Origin: SZUA-309 sp965232595
GTDB taxonomy: Bacteria > Pseudomonadota > Gammaproteobacteria > Pseudomonadales > Azotimanducaceae
Direction: 5' to 3'
Assembly (NCBI GenBank): GCA_965232595.1
Contig: OZ246983.1
Span: 4,526,001-4,590,000, forward strand
Length of the DNA: 64,000 nt
The notes beneath the pieces are model-generated. The model saw nothing but the letters and a program-made list of their open reading frames with translations, did not search any database and was not told the origin of the DNA. Made by a program: the position numbers and the translations under genes. Below are positions 1 through 8,633 of the stretch, one piece after another. Every line of letters begins with the position of its first letter. Positions within the stretch are counted from its first letter, which is position 1.

Positions 1-332
1 AAGATGTGATACCTGGCGGTCCGTGCTCGCGCCTCCAGGTTGCTGCCGGAAGCCAGCTCGAGGCGGTGCACCTCGATGCCCACCCCCAGCGCCTCAGCCT
101 GCTGCCGGCACTGAGCAGCCCAGCTGCCGCTGTCCGGGTGCAGCCCGTGGTCGACGTGGACGGCGCGCACCCGGTGCAGCTGACCAGCCCCTGATGCTGC
201 AGCGGCTACCGCATGCAGCAGCACGACCGAGTCGAGACCGCCGGAAAGCGCCACCAGCAGGCGGCCTGGGCTGGCCTGGCGTTCTGAGGTGAGTTCGAAC
301 AGCTCGGTGCAAGCGTTCGAGACCGGATCCAC
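1..332 (-). CDS. tilS: tRNA(Ile)-lysidine synthase TilS, N-terminal part (runs off left edge)
   Basis: TilS adds lysine to C34 of the CAU-anticodon tRNA(Ile), changing its decoding from AUG to AUA; it is a cytoplasmic ATP-dependent N-type PP-loop enzyme. Translating the minus strand from the GTG at 332-330 gives about 110 residues with the PP-loop SGGLDS at residues 30-35 and the family motif HVDHGLH at 59-65, both diagnostic. The GTG overlaps the dnaE stop by one base (TAGTG), so the two genes are probably translationally coupled. The C-terminal domains lie outside the window. In many relatives accA sits between dnaE and tilS; here it does not. Confidence 0.88.
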   Translation of the reverse strand, partial: MDPVSNACTELFELTSERQASPGRLLVALSGGLDSVVLLHAVAAAASGAGQLHRVRAVHVDHGLHPDSGSWAAQCRQQAEALGVGIEVHRLELASGSNLEARARTARYHI

Positions 333-3300
333 TAGCCGCCCTGCCCTGCCTGCAGCCCCGGATAGCTCAACGACACCTGCTCCGAGCCGAACTCGGCGCG
401 GAGCATCTTCAGCAGCTCGTCGCTGGGGTTCACCCGCCAGTCCGGGCCGAGCACCACCTTGCCTTCCGCCGCCAGGCCGTCGTCACGCTGCTCGCGGCAG
501 ACCACGGCCACCTGGCAACCCGCTTCGGCCTGCCGGTGCGGTTCCAGGCTGCTGCGCAGCCGGGTGACCAGGTCCACCGTCATGGGCTCAGCGCAGAGCC
601 GAATGGTCAGCCCGCGGGAGAAGCGTCGCCGGGCTTCCTCGATGGTCAGCACGGACTCCACCTCCATCTTCAGGGAGCCGGTGTAGTCGTCTTCCTGAAC
701 CTCACCCTCGAGCACCAGCACCCGGTCTTTGCCCAGCTTCTGCTGGGCAGCCTCGTACTTGTCGGGGTAAAGCACGGCCTCGAGCCGGCCGCTGCGGTCG
801 TCCATGGTCAGAAAAGCGATCGACCCGCCGCGCCGGCTTTTCATGTTGCGCTGCGCGACCACCAGCCCGGCGATGTACTGCTTGCGGCGTTCCGCCTTCA
901 AGCGCGCCAGCCGGGCGCTGCAGAACTGCTGCAGCTCGTCCAGGTACTCCTCGATCGGGTGACCGGTGAGGTAAAGGCCGAGCGATTCCTTCTCGAACTC
1001 GAGCCGCTCCCGCTGCTCGAGCGGGGCAACCGTGCGCGGCTTGGCGCTGGCTTCTTCTGCCAGCCCACCGAACATGTCGGCCATGCCGGCTGCCGCGTTC
1101 TGCGCCACCTGCTCGGCGCCCTGCATGGCATCGGCCAGCTCGGCCAGGAGCCGCGCGCGGACCGCGTCGATGTCTTCGTCGGGCTCGGCGAACTCATCCA
1201 TCGCCCCGGATCGGATGAGCGCCTCGAGGACCCGCTTGTTGGCCTTGCGGGCATCAACCCGCAGGCAGAAGTCCGCCAGGTTGGCGAACGGGCCGTCCGC
1301 CTCCCGACTGGCCACCAGCGCCGATACCGGGCCTTCGCCCACCCCTCTGACCGCCCCCAGGCCATAGATGACGCCGCCGTCTCTGGCGGTGAAGCGGAAC
1401 TGGCTGGCGTTGACGCTGGGCGGGGTCAGGGTGACTCCCATGCGCCGCACCTCGTCCACCAGGGTGACGACCTTGTCGGTGTTCTGCATGTCCGCTGACA
1501 GCGTCGCCGCCATGAACTCGGCCGGGTAGTGGCGTTTCAGCCAGGCGGTCTGGAAGCTGACGATGGCGTAGGTGGCGCTGTGCGACTTGTTGAAGGCGTA
1601 GCCGGAGAATTTCTCCATGTCGTCGAAGATGTTGTCGACGATCTTCTGCTCGACCAGGCGCTCGGTGGCGCCGCTGACGAACTGCTCGCGGACCTTGGCC
1701 ATCTCTTCCGGCTTCTTCTTGCCCATGGCCCGGCGCAACAGGTCGGCTCCACCCAGGCTGAAGCCGGCCATATCCTGGGCGATCTGCATGACCTGCTCCT
1801 GGTAGAGCATGACCCCGTAGGTGCCCTGCAGTGCCGAGGCGGTGCTCGGGTGCGGGATCGCCACCGGCTCGCGGCCGTGTTTGCGGTTGATGTAGTCATC
1901 CACCGCGCCGGACTGCAGAGGCCCTGGCCGGAACAGGGCAACGAGCGCGATGATGTCGTCGATGTTGTCCGGCTTCAGCCGCTTGATCAGGTCCTTCATG
2001 CCCCGGGATTCCAGCTGGAAGATCGCGGTGGTTTCCGCCTCCTGCAGCAGGGAAAAGGTCTCCGGGTCGTCCAGGGCAATGCGCTCAATGTCGAGCGGCG
2101 CCTCACCGCGTCCGGCGCGGGTGTCGTTCACCGCCTTCACCGCCCAGTCGATGATGGTCAGCGTCTTCAGGCCGAGGAAGTCGAACTTCACCAGGCCCGC
2201 CGACTCGACGTCGTCTTTGTCGTACTGGGAGACCAGACCGCCACTCTGATCATCCACGTACAGCGGCACGAAGTCGGTCAGGGCCGAGGGCGCGATCACC
2301 ACCCCGCCGGCGTGCCTGCCGACGCCGCGGACGATGCCTTCCAAGGCGTAAGCCATGTCCATGATCTCGCCGACCTCTTCGTTGTCGGCGATGAACTCAC
2401 GGAGCTCAGCAACCTCCTCCACCGCTTTGCCGAGCGTCATGCCGACGTCGAAGGGAATGAGCTTGGAGAGCTTGTCGGCAAGACCGTAGGGCTTGCCCTG
2501 CACCCGGGCAACATCGCGAACCACCGCCTTGGCGGCCATGGTGCCGAAGGTGATGATCTGGCTCACCGACGCCTGGCCGTAGCGCTCGGACACGTGGGCG
2601 ATCACCTTGTCGCGGCCTTCCATGCAGAAGTCGATGTCGAAGTCGGGCATGGAGACCCGCTCCGGATTCAGGAAGCGCTCGAACAGGAGGTCGTAGCGCA
2701 GCGGATCCAGATCGGTGATCTCGAGCGCGTAGGCCACCAGGCTGCCGGCGCCGGAGCCACGACCCGGCCCCACCGGGATCTGGTTGTCTTTGGCCCAGCC
2801 GATGAACTCCATGACGATCAGGAAGTAGCCGGGGAAGCCCATCTGGTTGATCACGCCGAGCTCGTAGGCAAGCCTCTCTTCATAGTCGGAGATGGGGTGG
2901 TGCAGCTCGCCGTGGGCCTCCAGATGGGCGAGCCGTTTTTTCAGCCCTTCCCGTGCGCACTGCTCGAGATAGGCTTCCAGGGTGACGCCCTCGGGTACCG
3001 GGTAGTTGGGCAGGAAATACTCGCCCAGACGGATCTGCACGTTGCAGCGCCTGGCGATCTCAACGCTGTTCGCCAGGGCTTCCGGAATGTCTGCGAACAG
3101 CTCGGCCATCTCGGCCGGCGACTTGAGGTACTGCTCGCTGCTGTAGCGCCGCTCCCGCCGCGGATCATCGAGCACCCGACCATCGGCAATGCAGACTCTG
3201 GTTTCGTGCGCCTCGAAGTCATCCGCATCGAGGAAGCAGACGTCGTTGGTCGCCACCACCGGCAGGCCGAGCTCGGCAGCGAGGCTCACGCTTTGCGTGA

Positions 3301-3844
3301 CGTGCCGCGCCTCTTCCGCCCGTCCGGTTCGCACCAGCTCGAGGTAAAAGCGGTCTTCAAAGGCGCTGGACCATTCCCTGGCGAGGCGCACGGCTTCGTC
3401 CCGTTCGCCCTTCAGAAGTGCCCGGCCAACCTCCCCTTCCCTGGCGCCACACAGCACCAGCAGCCCTTCGGCATGGGCAAAAATCTGCTCACGGCTGTTC
3501 TGGCCGCGGTGCTCGCTGTCGGTGTAGGCCAGAGACACCAGCTTCAGCAGGTTTTTGTAGCCCGTGTCGTTCATGGCCAGCAGGCCGACCCGGCAGACAT
3601 CCGGCACGCCCTGAGTGCTGAGCGAGGAGGTATAGGTCAGGTCGACGCCAACCAGCGGCTTGACGCCATTGCTCAGGCAGGCGCCGTAGAACTTGATCAG
3701 GCCGAACAGGTTGGCCCGGTCGGTCAGCGCGATGGCACCCATCTCCCTCGATGCCACGCTGGCTGCCAGCGGCTTCACCTTGATGATGCTGTCAGCCAGC
3801 GAGTACTCGCTGTGCACGCGCAGGTGAACGAAGCCGGAGCTCAC
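332..3844 (-). CDS. dnaE: DNA polymerase III alpha subunit
   Basis: Replicative polymerase catalytic subunit, 1170 aa, close to the E. coli length (1160). The N-terminal PHP domain starts with HLRVHSEYS (residues 7-15). The polymerase active site PDFDIDF lies near residue 400, holding two of the three catalytic aspartates. Helix-hairpin-helix and OB-fold regions follow, the OB fold from about residue 985. The start is GTG at 3844, overlapping the rnhB stop in a GTGA arrangement, which indicates coupled translation. The C-terminus is slightly divergent, as is normal for the tau-binding tail. It is the penultimate gene of the lpx-rnhB-dnaE run. Confidence 0.98.
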   Translation of the reverse strand: MSSGFVHLRVHSEYSLADSIIKVKPLAASVASREMGAIALTDRANLFGLIKFYGACLSNGVKPLVGVDLTYTSSLSTQGVPDVCRVGLLAMNDTGYKNLLKLVSLAYTDSEHRGQNSREQIFAHAEGLLVLCGAREGEVGRALLKGERDEAVRLAREWSSAFEDRFYLELVRTGRAEEARHVTQSVSLAAELGLPVVATNDVCFLDADDFEAHETRVCIADGRVLDDPRRERRYSSEQYLKSPAEMAELFADIPEALANSVEIARRCNVQIRLGEYFLPNYPVPEGVTLEAYLEQCAREGLKKRLAHLEAHGELHHPISDYEERLAYELGVINQMGFPGYFLIVMEFIGWAKDNQIPVGPGRGSGAGSLVAYALEITDLDPLRYDLLFERFLNPERVSMPDFDIDFCMEGRDKVIAHVSERYGQASVSQIITFGTMAAKAVVRDVARVQGKPYGLADKLSKLIPFDVGMTLGKAVEEVAELREFIADNEEVGEIMDMAYALEGIVRGVGRHAGGVVIAPSALTDFVPLYVDDQSGGLVSQYDKDDVESAGLVKFDFLGLKTLTIIDWAVKAVNDTRAGRGEAPLDIERIALDDPETFSLLQEAETTAIFQLESRGMKDLIKRLKPDNIDDIIALVALFRPGPLQSGAVDDYINRKHGREPVAIPHPSTASALQGTYGVMLYQEQVMQIAQDMAGFSLGGADLLRRAMGKKKPEEMAKVREQFVSGATERLVEQKIVDNIFDDMEKFSGYAFNKSHSATYAIVSFQTAWLKRHYPAEFMAATLSADMQNTDKVVTLVDEVRRMGVTLTPPSVNASQFRFTARDGGVIYGLGAVRGVGEGPVSALVASREADGPFANLADFCLRVDARKANKRVLEALIRSGAMDEFAEPDEDIDAVRARLLAELADAMQGAEQVAQNAAAGMADMFGGLAEEASAKPRTVAPLEQRERLEFEKESLGLYLTGHPIEEYLDELQQFCSARLARLKAERRKQYIAGLVVAQRNMKSRRGGSIAFLTMDDRSGRLEAVLYPDKYEAAQQKLGKDRVLVLEGEVQEDDYTGSLKMEVESVLTIEEARRRFSRGLTIRLCAEPMTVDLVTRLRSSLEPHRQAEAGCQVAVVCREQRDDGLAAEGKVVLGPDWRVNPSDELLKMLRAEFGSEQVSLSYPGLQAGQGG

Positions 3845-4512
3845 AGCGGCAACGCCTCGGACAGCGGTTCGTTCCGAGCTGCCGGGAGGTCGGCCTGCCC
3901 GCCGTCGAGCAGCTCGCGGACCGGCGCAAACGAGCGCCGGTGTTGCGGCGTCGGCCCCAGCGCGCGCAGCGCCTGCAGATGCGCCCGGGTGCCATAGCCT
4001 TTATGCCGCTCGAAGCCGTAACCGGGGTGCTGCTCGGCGAGCGCGATCATCTCCTCATCCCGCGCCACCTTGGCCAGAATCGACGCGGCGCTGATGGCCG
4101 GCACCCGATCGTCACCCTTGATCACGGCTACCGCCGGGATCGGAAAGCTCGGCAGCAGGTTGCCGTCCACGAGCACCACCTCCGGCGCCAGGGTCAGGGC
4201 GCTGACCGCTCGCTGCATGGCCAGGTGAGAAGCTCTGAGGATGTTCATTCGATCGATCTCTTCGACGTCGGCACGGCCGAGCCCCCAACTGAGCGCGCTG
4301 TCCCTGATCTCCCTGGCCAGCGCCTCGCGTCGTTTTGCAGTCAGCTTCTTGGAATCCGTCAGACCTTCCGGACCACCGTCCTTGAGCACGACGGCCGCTG
4401 CGATGACCGGCCCGGCGAGGGGCCCTCGACCCACCTCGTCTACGCCGGCGGGCAGGGCCGGCCCGGGAAGCTCAGAAAATAGCAGCAGAGGTTGGTCCAG
4501 CTTGCTGATCAC
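3841..4512 (-). CDS. rnhB: Ribonuclease HII
   Basis: Cleaves RNA in RNA-DNA hybrids and at single misincorporated ribonucleotides; metal-dependent and cytoplasmic. The 223-aa product has the signature GVDEVGRGPLAG at residues 23-34, containing the first two catalytic acidic residues (D25, E26), and further conserved segments such as LVDGN and DxxxxxISAASILAKV. A GTG start at 4512 leaves 14 bases after the lpxB stop. The gene overlaps dnaE by four bases, the same lpxB-rnhB-dnaE order as in E. coli. Confidence 0.96.
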   Translation of the reverse strand: MISKLDQPLLLFSELPGPALPAGVDEVGRGPLAGPVIAAAVVLKDGGPEGLTDSKKLTAKRREALAREIRDSALSWGLGRADVEEIDRMNILRASHLAMQRAVSALTLAPEVVLVDGNLLPSFPIPAVAVIKGDDRVPAISAASILAKVARDEEMIALAEQHPGYGFERHKGYGTRAHLQALRALGPTPQHRRSFAPVRELLDGGQADLPAARNEPLSEALPL

Positions 4513-4526
4513 GCTCTATGCAAATG

Positions 4527-5669
4527 TTACCTGTCCAGCCAATCGAGCACGGCGTCCGCCGCCCGCTCGTTGGCTCCCTGGCGCAGCGATGCATGCAACG
4601 CCTCGAACCGTGACAAGTATTCGCCGTCTTCTCGTGCTCTGTAAAGCTCGGCGAGCAGATTTTCCGCCAACGCCTCCGGAGTCGCCTCGTGCTGAAGCAG
4701 CTCGGGCACCAGCGCCTGGCCGGCAAGGATGTTCGGCAGCGCCACGTAGGGCGTGCGCAGGAGCCGGCTCACCAGCTGATAGGTGAGCTCGCCGAGCCGA
4801 TAGCTCACCACCATGGGTCGATGCAGGAGCATGGCTTCGAGCGTGCTGGTACCGGACTTCACCAGCGCGGCGTCGCAGGCCGCGAGCGCGGTGCGGGCGT
4901 TGCCGTCGTAGAGCCGCACGGGTAGCTCGGGATAGCCCGCGAGGTGCACCTCCATCGCCTGACGTATGACCGGGCGCAGGCAGGGCACCACGAACTGCAC
5001 CTCGCCGAGCCGGGCCTGCACCCGCTCGCAGGCCTGCAGGAATCCGGGCGCCATGAGCTTCACTTCCGACGACCGGCTGCCCGGGAGCACGGCAACCACC
5101 GTGCCCTGCTCGCGAAGCCCCAGCTGCGAACGTGCCGCCAGCTGATGGGCGGCATCGCTCATCTGCGGCTCGATCTCGTCCGCCAGCGGATGGCCGACGA
5201 ACACCGCCTCGACGGTGGAGCCTGCGTAGAACGCGGGCTCGAAGGGATAAAGGGTCAGCAGCAGATCGGTGGACCGGGCAATCCGGCGCACGCGGCCCCG
5301 ACGCCAGGCGTAGACGGACGGGCTCACGTAGTGGGCGGTGGCGAGCCCACGCCGCTTCAGCAGCCGCTCCAGGAGGAAGTTGAAAACATTGAAATCGATG
5401 CCGATGAACGCGGCCGGCGGCTCCTCGCGGAAGCGTGCCAGCAGCAGCCGCAGTATCCGCACCAGATCAGGCAGCCGCTTCACCGGCTCGATGAAGCCGT
5501 TGACCGCCAACCGCTCCATGGGGACCAGGCATTCCAGGCCCTCGGCGATCATCAGCGGCCCGCCAATGCCGACGAACCGGACCTCCGGACGCCGGGAGCG
5601 GATGGCGCGCATCAGGCCCGCGCCGAGGCGGTCTCCGGATGGCTCACCGGCGAGAATGCCGATCTTCAT
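4527..5669 (-). CDS. lpxB: Lipid-A-disaccharide synthase
   Basis: GT19 glycosyltransferase that joins UDP-2,3-diacylglucosamine and lipid X to form the lipid A disaccharide at the inner membrane face. The 380-aa protein matches the usual length (382 in E. coli). The N-terminus has GEPSGDRLGAGL (residues 8-19), and the C-terminal half has VLPGSRSSEV and KSGTSTLEAML, typical of the family's nucleotide-sugar site. It follows lpxA after three bases, so the two are surely cotranscribed. Confidence 0.97.
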   Translation of the reverse strand: MKIGILAGEPSGDRLGAGLMRAIRSRRPEVRFVGIGGPLMIAEGLECLVPMERLAVNGFIEPVKRLPDLVRILRLLLARFREEPPAAFIGIDFNVFNFLLERLLKRRGLATAHYVSPSVYAWRRGRVRRIARSTDLLLTLYPFEPAFYAGSTVEAVFVGHPLADEIEPQMSDAAHQLAARSQLGLREQGTVVAVLPGSRSSEVKLMAPGFLQACERVQARLGEVQFVVPCLRPVIRQAMEVHLAGYPELPVRLYDGNARTALAACDAALVKSGTSTLEAMLLHRPMVVSYRLGELTYQLVSRLLRTPYVALPNILAGQALVPELLQHEATPEALAENLLAELYRAREDGEYLSRFEALHASLRQGANERAADAVLDWLDR

Positions 5670-5673
5670 GGGC

Positions 5674-6480
5674 TCAGTCGCTTGCGTCGGCCTGTCGTCG
5701 CGGCCGCACGATGCCCCAGCGGGAATCCTGGATGGACGCCAGGAAGGTTGCCACCTCCGGGTACGCCTGGGCCGGCTCCTTGAGCGCCGCGCAGGCTTCC
5801 TTGACCGTGAGCCCGGACCGGTAGACCGTCCGGTGCGCGTCCTTCAGGGCCTGGATCAGCGCTTTGCTGTAACCGCGTCGACGCATGCCCTCCACGTTCA
5901 GGCCAATGGCGTTTGCCGGGTTACCCATCACGGTCATGTAGGCAGGCACGTCTTTCAGCACCAGGCTCATGCCCGCGATGTGCGAGTAGGCACCCACGTT
6001 GCGATATTGCGGAACCCCGGCGTAGCCGCCGAAGTTGGCATGGTCTCCGACCTTGCAGTGTCCCGAAACTGCCGCGTTGTTGGCCATGATCACGTCGTTG
6101 CCGAGCACGCAATCGTGGCCGACATGCACGTAAGCCATGAGCAGGCAGCGATCACCGATCACCGTCTCACCCTGATCCTGAACCATGCCACGATGAATGG
6201 TCACGCCTTCGCGGAAGACGTTGTCGGCCCCGATCACCAGCCGGGTCGCCTCGCCGCCGTACGCCAGCGCCGGGGTGTCCTCGCCGATGGTGGAAAACTG
6301 GTAGACCCGATTGCGCGGGCCCATGATCGTCGGGCCTCTGATCACTACATGGGAAGCGATCACGCAGTCGTCACCGATCTCCACATCGGCGCCGATGATG
6401 GTCCAGGGACCAATCTCGACGTTCTCCCCGATTCGAGCGCTCGGATCGACGATCGCGCGTGGATCGATGCCCGTGCTCAT
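5674..6480 (-). CDS. lpxA: UDP-N-acetylglucosamine acyltransferase
   Basis: First step of lipid A synthesis: transfers a 3-hydroxyacyl chain from ACP to UDP-GlcNAc. The 268-aa protein is built of left-handed beta-helix hexapeptide repeats (for example IGPWTI, IGADVE, IGDDCV) across about residues 5-190, followed by an alpha-helical C-terminal domain that includes YSKALIQALKDA. The catalytic histidine is within AYVHVGHDC. It starts with ATG three bases after the fabZ stop. Confidence 0.97.
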   Translation of the reverse strand: MSTGIDPRAIVDPSARIGENVEIGPWTIIGADVEIGDDCVIASHVVIRGPTIMGPRNRVYQFSTIGEDTPALAYGGEATRLVIGADNVFREGVTIHRGMVQDQGETVIGDRCLLMAYVHVGHDCVLGNDVIMANNAAVSGHCKVGDHANFGGYAGVPQYRNVGAYSHIAGMSLVLKDVPAYMTVMGNPANAIGLNVEGMRRRGYSKALIQALKDAHRTVYRSGLTVKEACAALKEPAQAYPEVATFLASIQDSRWGIVRPRRQADASD

Positions 6481-6483
6481 CAG

Positions 6484-6921
6484 CTAGAGCTTCCGCTCCA
6501 TGACCGTGATCTCGGATTTGCAGGCCACCTCGTCATCGACGAAGGCGGCGCAGTCGAACTTCATCAGCCCACGGCGATCCGCGAGGATGCTGCTCGTCAT
6601 CACCAGCTGGTCCCCCGGCACCACCGGCCGCTTGAAGCGCGACTTGTCCGTGCCGGCCAGGTAGTAGGTATAGCCTTCCGCCGGCCGGATGTTCTTCGTT
6701 TCGAACGCCAGCACGCCCGACAGCTGCGCCATGGCCTCGATGATCAGCACGCCGGGCATGACCGGGTGCCCGGGAAAGTGACCGTTGAAGAACGGCTCGT
6801 TGATGGTGACGTTCTTGAACCCGCGAACGCTCTCCCCCACGGTCAGATCGGTTACCCGATCAACCAGAAGAAACGGATATCGATGGGGAAGAAACTCAAA
6901 TAGCTCGTTGATGTCTTTCAT
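6484..6921 (-). CDS. fabZ: 3-hydroxyacyl-[ACP] dehydratase FabZ
   Basis: Dehydrates beta-hydroxyacyl-ACP in fatty acid elongation; lying between lpxD and lpxA it competes for the same hydroxyacyl-ACP pool. The 145-aa hot-dog-fold protein carries the active-site segment HFPGHPVMPG with H48 and the partner acid E62 in EAMAQ. Length and motif spacing are typical. The order lpxD-fabZ-lpxA-lpxB is the universal gammaproteobacterial arrangement. Confidence 0.97.
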   Translation of the reverse strand: MKDINELFEFLPHRYPFLLVDRVTDLTVGESVRGFKNVTINEPFFNGHFPGHPVMPGVLIIEAMAQLSGVLAFETKNIRPAEGYTYYLAGTDKSRFKRPVVPGDQLVMTSSILADRRGLMKFDCAAFVDDEVACKSEITVMERKL

Positions 6922-6984
6922 GCGCGCCGTAAATTGCCGGTGTAAATCTGGATGCGGTGGATTGCCGGAAAGGTTTCGCTGCGG

Positions 6985-8025
6985 CTAGCTGTCGAGCTTC
7001 CGCTCAATGCTCGCAACCCGTCGGAAAAGCTCGTCAAGCTTGAGCAGCCGCAGAGCGTTTCGCTTCCACTGCCTGGTGGGACTGTGTAACACCCCGCCCG
7101 AGTAAATGCCAGGCTCGGTGATGCTCGAGGTGGCAACGGTGGTGGCGCTGAGCACCACCTGGTCGCAGATCTCCACCGGATGATCGCCGCCTACGCCGGC
7201 GCCGCCGGCCAGGACCACATGCCGACCAATCTTCGAGCTGCCGGCGATGCCGACACAGCCGCAGATGATGGTGTGTGCGCCGATATGTGAGTTGTGGCCA
7301 ATCTGCACCTGATTGTCGATCTTGACGCCATCTTCCACCACCGTGTCGTCCAGCGCGCCGCGGTCGATCGCCGAAGCAGCGCCTACGCTGACATCGGCAC
7401 CAATGGTCACCCCGCCCAGCTGGGCGATGGCCACCAGCGCGCCTTTTTCGTCCGGCGTGAAGCCGAATCCATCGCCGCCGATGATGGCGCCGCTATGGAT
7501 GATGGAGCGCTCGCCTATCCGCACGTCGGCGTAGATCACGGCGTTCGGCATGATCACAACGTCCGCGGCCAGCGTGCAGTCTTCACCGACCACGGCACCG
7601 GCGTGAACTCTGGCCCCGGGGCCCAGCGTGGTTCGGGCGCCGATCACCGCGCCCGGGCCGACCGATGCTTCCGGGTCGATCAGTGCCGAGTCGGCCACCT
7701 GCGCACGAGCGTGCACACCTTTGTCAATCTCCGGGAGGATTTCGAACTTCTGGGTGATGAGGGCAAACGCGAGGTACGGGTTGGCAACGTGCAGAGCGTC
7801 ACCGGACCAGCGCTCGGCGTCGTCCGGCGCCAGGATGACGGCGCCTGCCTGGGTGGTCTCTAGTTGGGAACGGTAGGTGGCGCTCGAGAGGTGGCTGATC
7901 TGCTCCTCGGTCGCGCTCGCGAGGCTGCCGACGCCTCTGATGATCCGCGAGGGATCGCCAGAGACCTCGGCGCCAGCCAGCTCGGCAAGCTCGCCCAAGG
8001 TGAACGAACCGCTCTGCCTGGTCAT
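6985..8025 (-). CDS. lpxD: UDP-3-O-(3-hydroxyacyl)glucosamine N-acyltransferase
   Basis: Third acylation step of lipid A assembly. The 346-aa protein begins with the uridine-binding LpxD domain (FTLGELAELAGAEVSGDPSR, about residues 8-27), followed by many hexapeptide repeats, and ends with a short helical tail with ALRLLKLDELFRRVASIE. The catalytic histidine is in QIGHNSHIG. It lies 5 bases after ompH and 63 bases before fabZ. Confidence 0.97.
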   Translation of the reverse strand: MTRQSGSFTLGELAELAGAEVSGDPSRIIRGVGSLASATEEQISHLSSATYRSQLETTQAGAVILAPDDAERWSGDALHVANPYLAFALITQKFEILPEIDKGVHARAQVADSALIDPEASVGPGAVIGARTTLGPGARVHAGAVVGEDCTLAADVVIMPNAVIYADVRIGERSIIHSGAIIGGDGFGFTPDEKGALVAIAQLGGVTIGADVSVGAASAIDRGALDDTVVEDGVKIDNQVQIGHNSHIGAHTIICGCVGIAGSSKIGRHVVLAGGAGVGGDHPVEICDQVVLSATTVATSSITEPGIYSGGVLHSPTRQWKRNALRLLKLDELFRRVASIERKLDS

Positions 8026-8030
8026 GGCGG

Positions 8031-8537
8031 TTACTGCTTCTCGTTGAGCTTTTCGGTAACCCGGCGGGTGATGTCGTGCTTGGAGTTCACGTAGCGGAGG
8101 CTGCCCCGCTCCATGATCATGTCGTAGCCTTCCAGCTCGATCAGATCTTTCAGCACCACGTCGATCTTCGGAACCATCTGCTGCAGCAGTTCCTGGCGGC
8201 GATCGTTCACTTCCTTTTGCAGCTTGTTGCCGAGAAACTGCAGGTCGATCTGCTTGTCCTCGATCTCTTTCTGCATCCGCCGCTGCTCGGCCGGGCTCAT
8301 CACCTCGCCGTCTTTCTGCAGCTGCTCGCTGAGCGCCACGATCTCATCGTTCAGGGCCTGAAGCTGGTCCTGCTCCGCCTGCAGCTCCTGCTGGGCCTGC
8401 GCCAGCAGCGCCTGCGCCTCTTCACTCTCTACCAGAGCACGCTGGGTATCCAGCACCGCGATCTTCAGCTCTGCAGCGGCGGAACCAGCCGCAAAAAGCA
8501 GCAGAAACACAGACCAGATCGTCAACTTCTTATACAC
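8031..8537 (-). CDS. skp: Periplasmic chaperone OmpH/Skp
   Basis: Trimeric periplasmic holdase that delivers unfolded outer-membrane proteins to the Bam complex. The 168-aa precursor has a signal peptide (MYKKLTIWSVFLLLFAAGSAAA), then the family's AVLDTQRAL strand and a long Glu/Gln/Leu-rich coiled coil (about residues 45-125) forming the tentacle arms. The GTG start at 8537 is preceded by AAAGGAG at good spacing. It lies between bamA and lpxD as in E. coli. The symbol ompH is equally used. Confidence 0.93.
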   Translation of the reverse strand: MYKKLTIWSVFLLLFAAGSAAAELKIAVLDTQRALVESEEAQALLAQAQQELQAEQDQLQALNDEIVALSEQLQKDGEVMSPAEQRRMQKEIEDKQIDLQFLGNKLQKEVNDRRQELLQQMVPKIDVVLKDLIELEGYDMIMERGSLRYVNSKHDITRRVTEKLNEKQ

Positions 8538-8556
8538 ACGAGTCTCCTTTTAAATT

Positions 8557-8577
8557 CCTGACTTGATTGCCTGACTT
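8557..8577. repeat. Short direct repeat upstream of ompH
   Basis: CCTGACTT occurs twice, at 8557-8564 and 8570-8577, separated by GATTG. It sits in the 96-base gap between bamA and ompH, just upstream of the ompH ribosome-binding site. A paired regulator half-site or chance are both possible; no function can be shown. Confidence 0.4.
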
Positions 8578-8633
8578 TTCGTAAACCGGAGAAGGCAGAA
8601 CCTGCCAGGTCGCTTAGCGGGGCGCATTCTACA

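Noticed and set aside
1529..3997. Very long open frame (822 codons) on the plus strand opposite dnaE
   Set aside because: It is antisense to a clear dnaE with conserved catalytic motifs, its protein is rich in His, Gln, Val and Arg without a known fold, and high GC content makes such shadow frames common.
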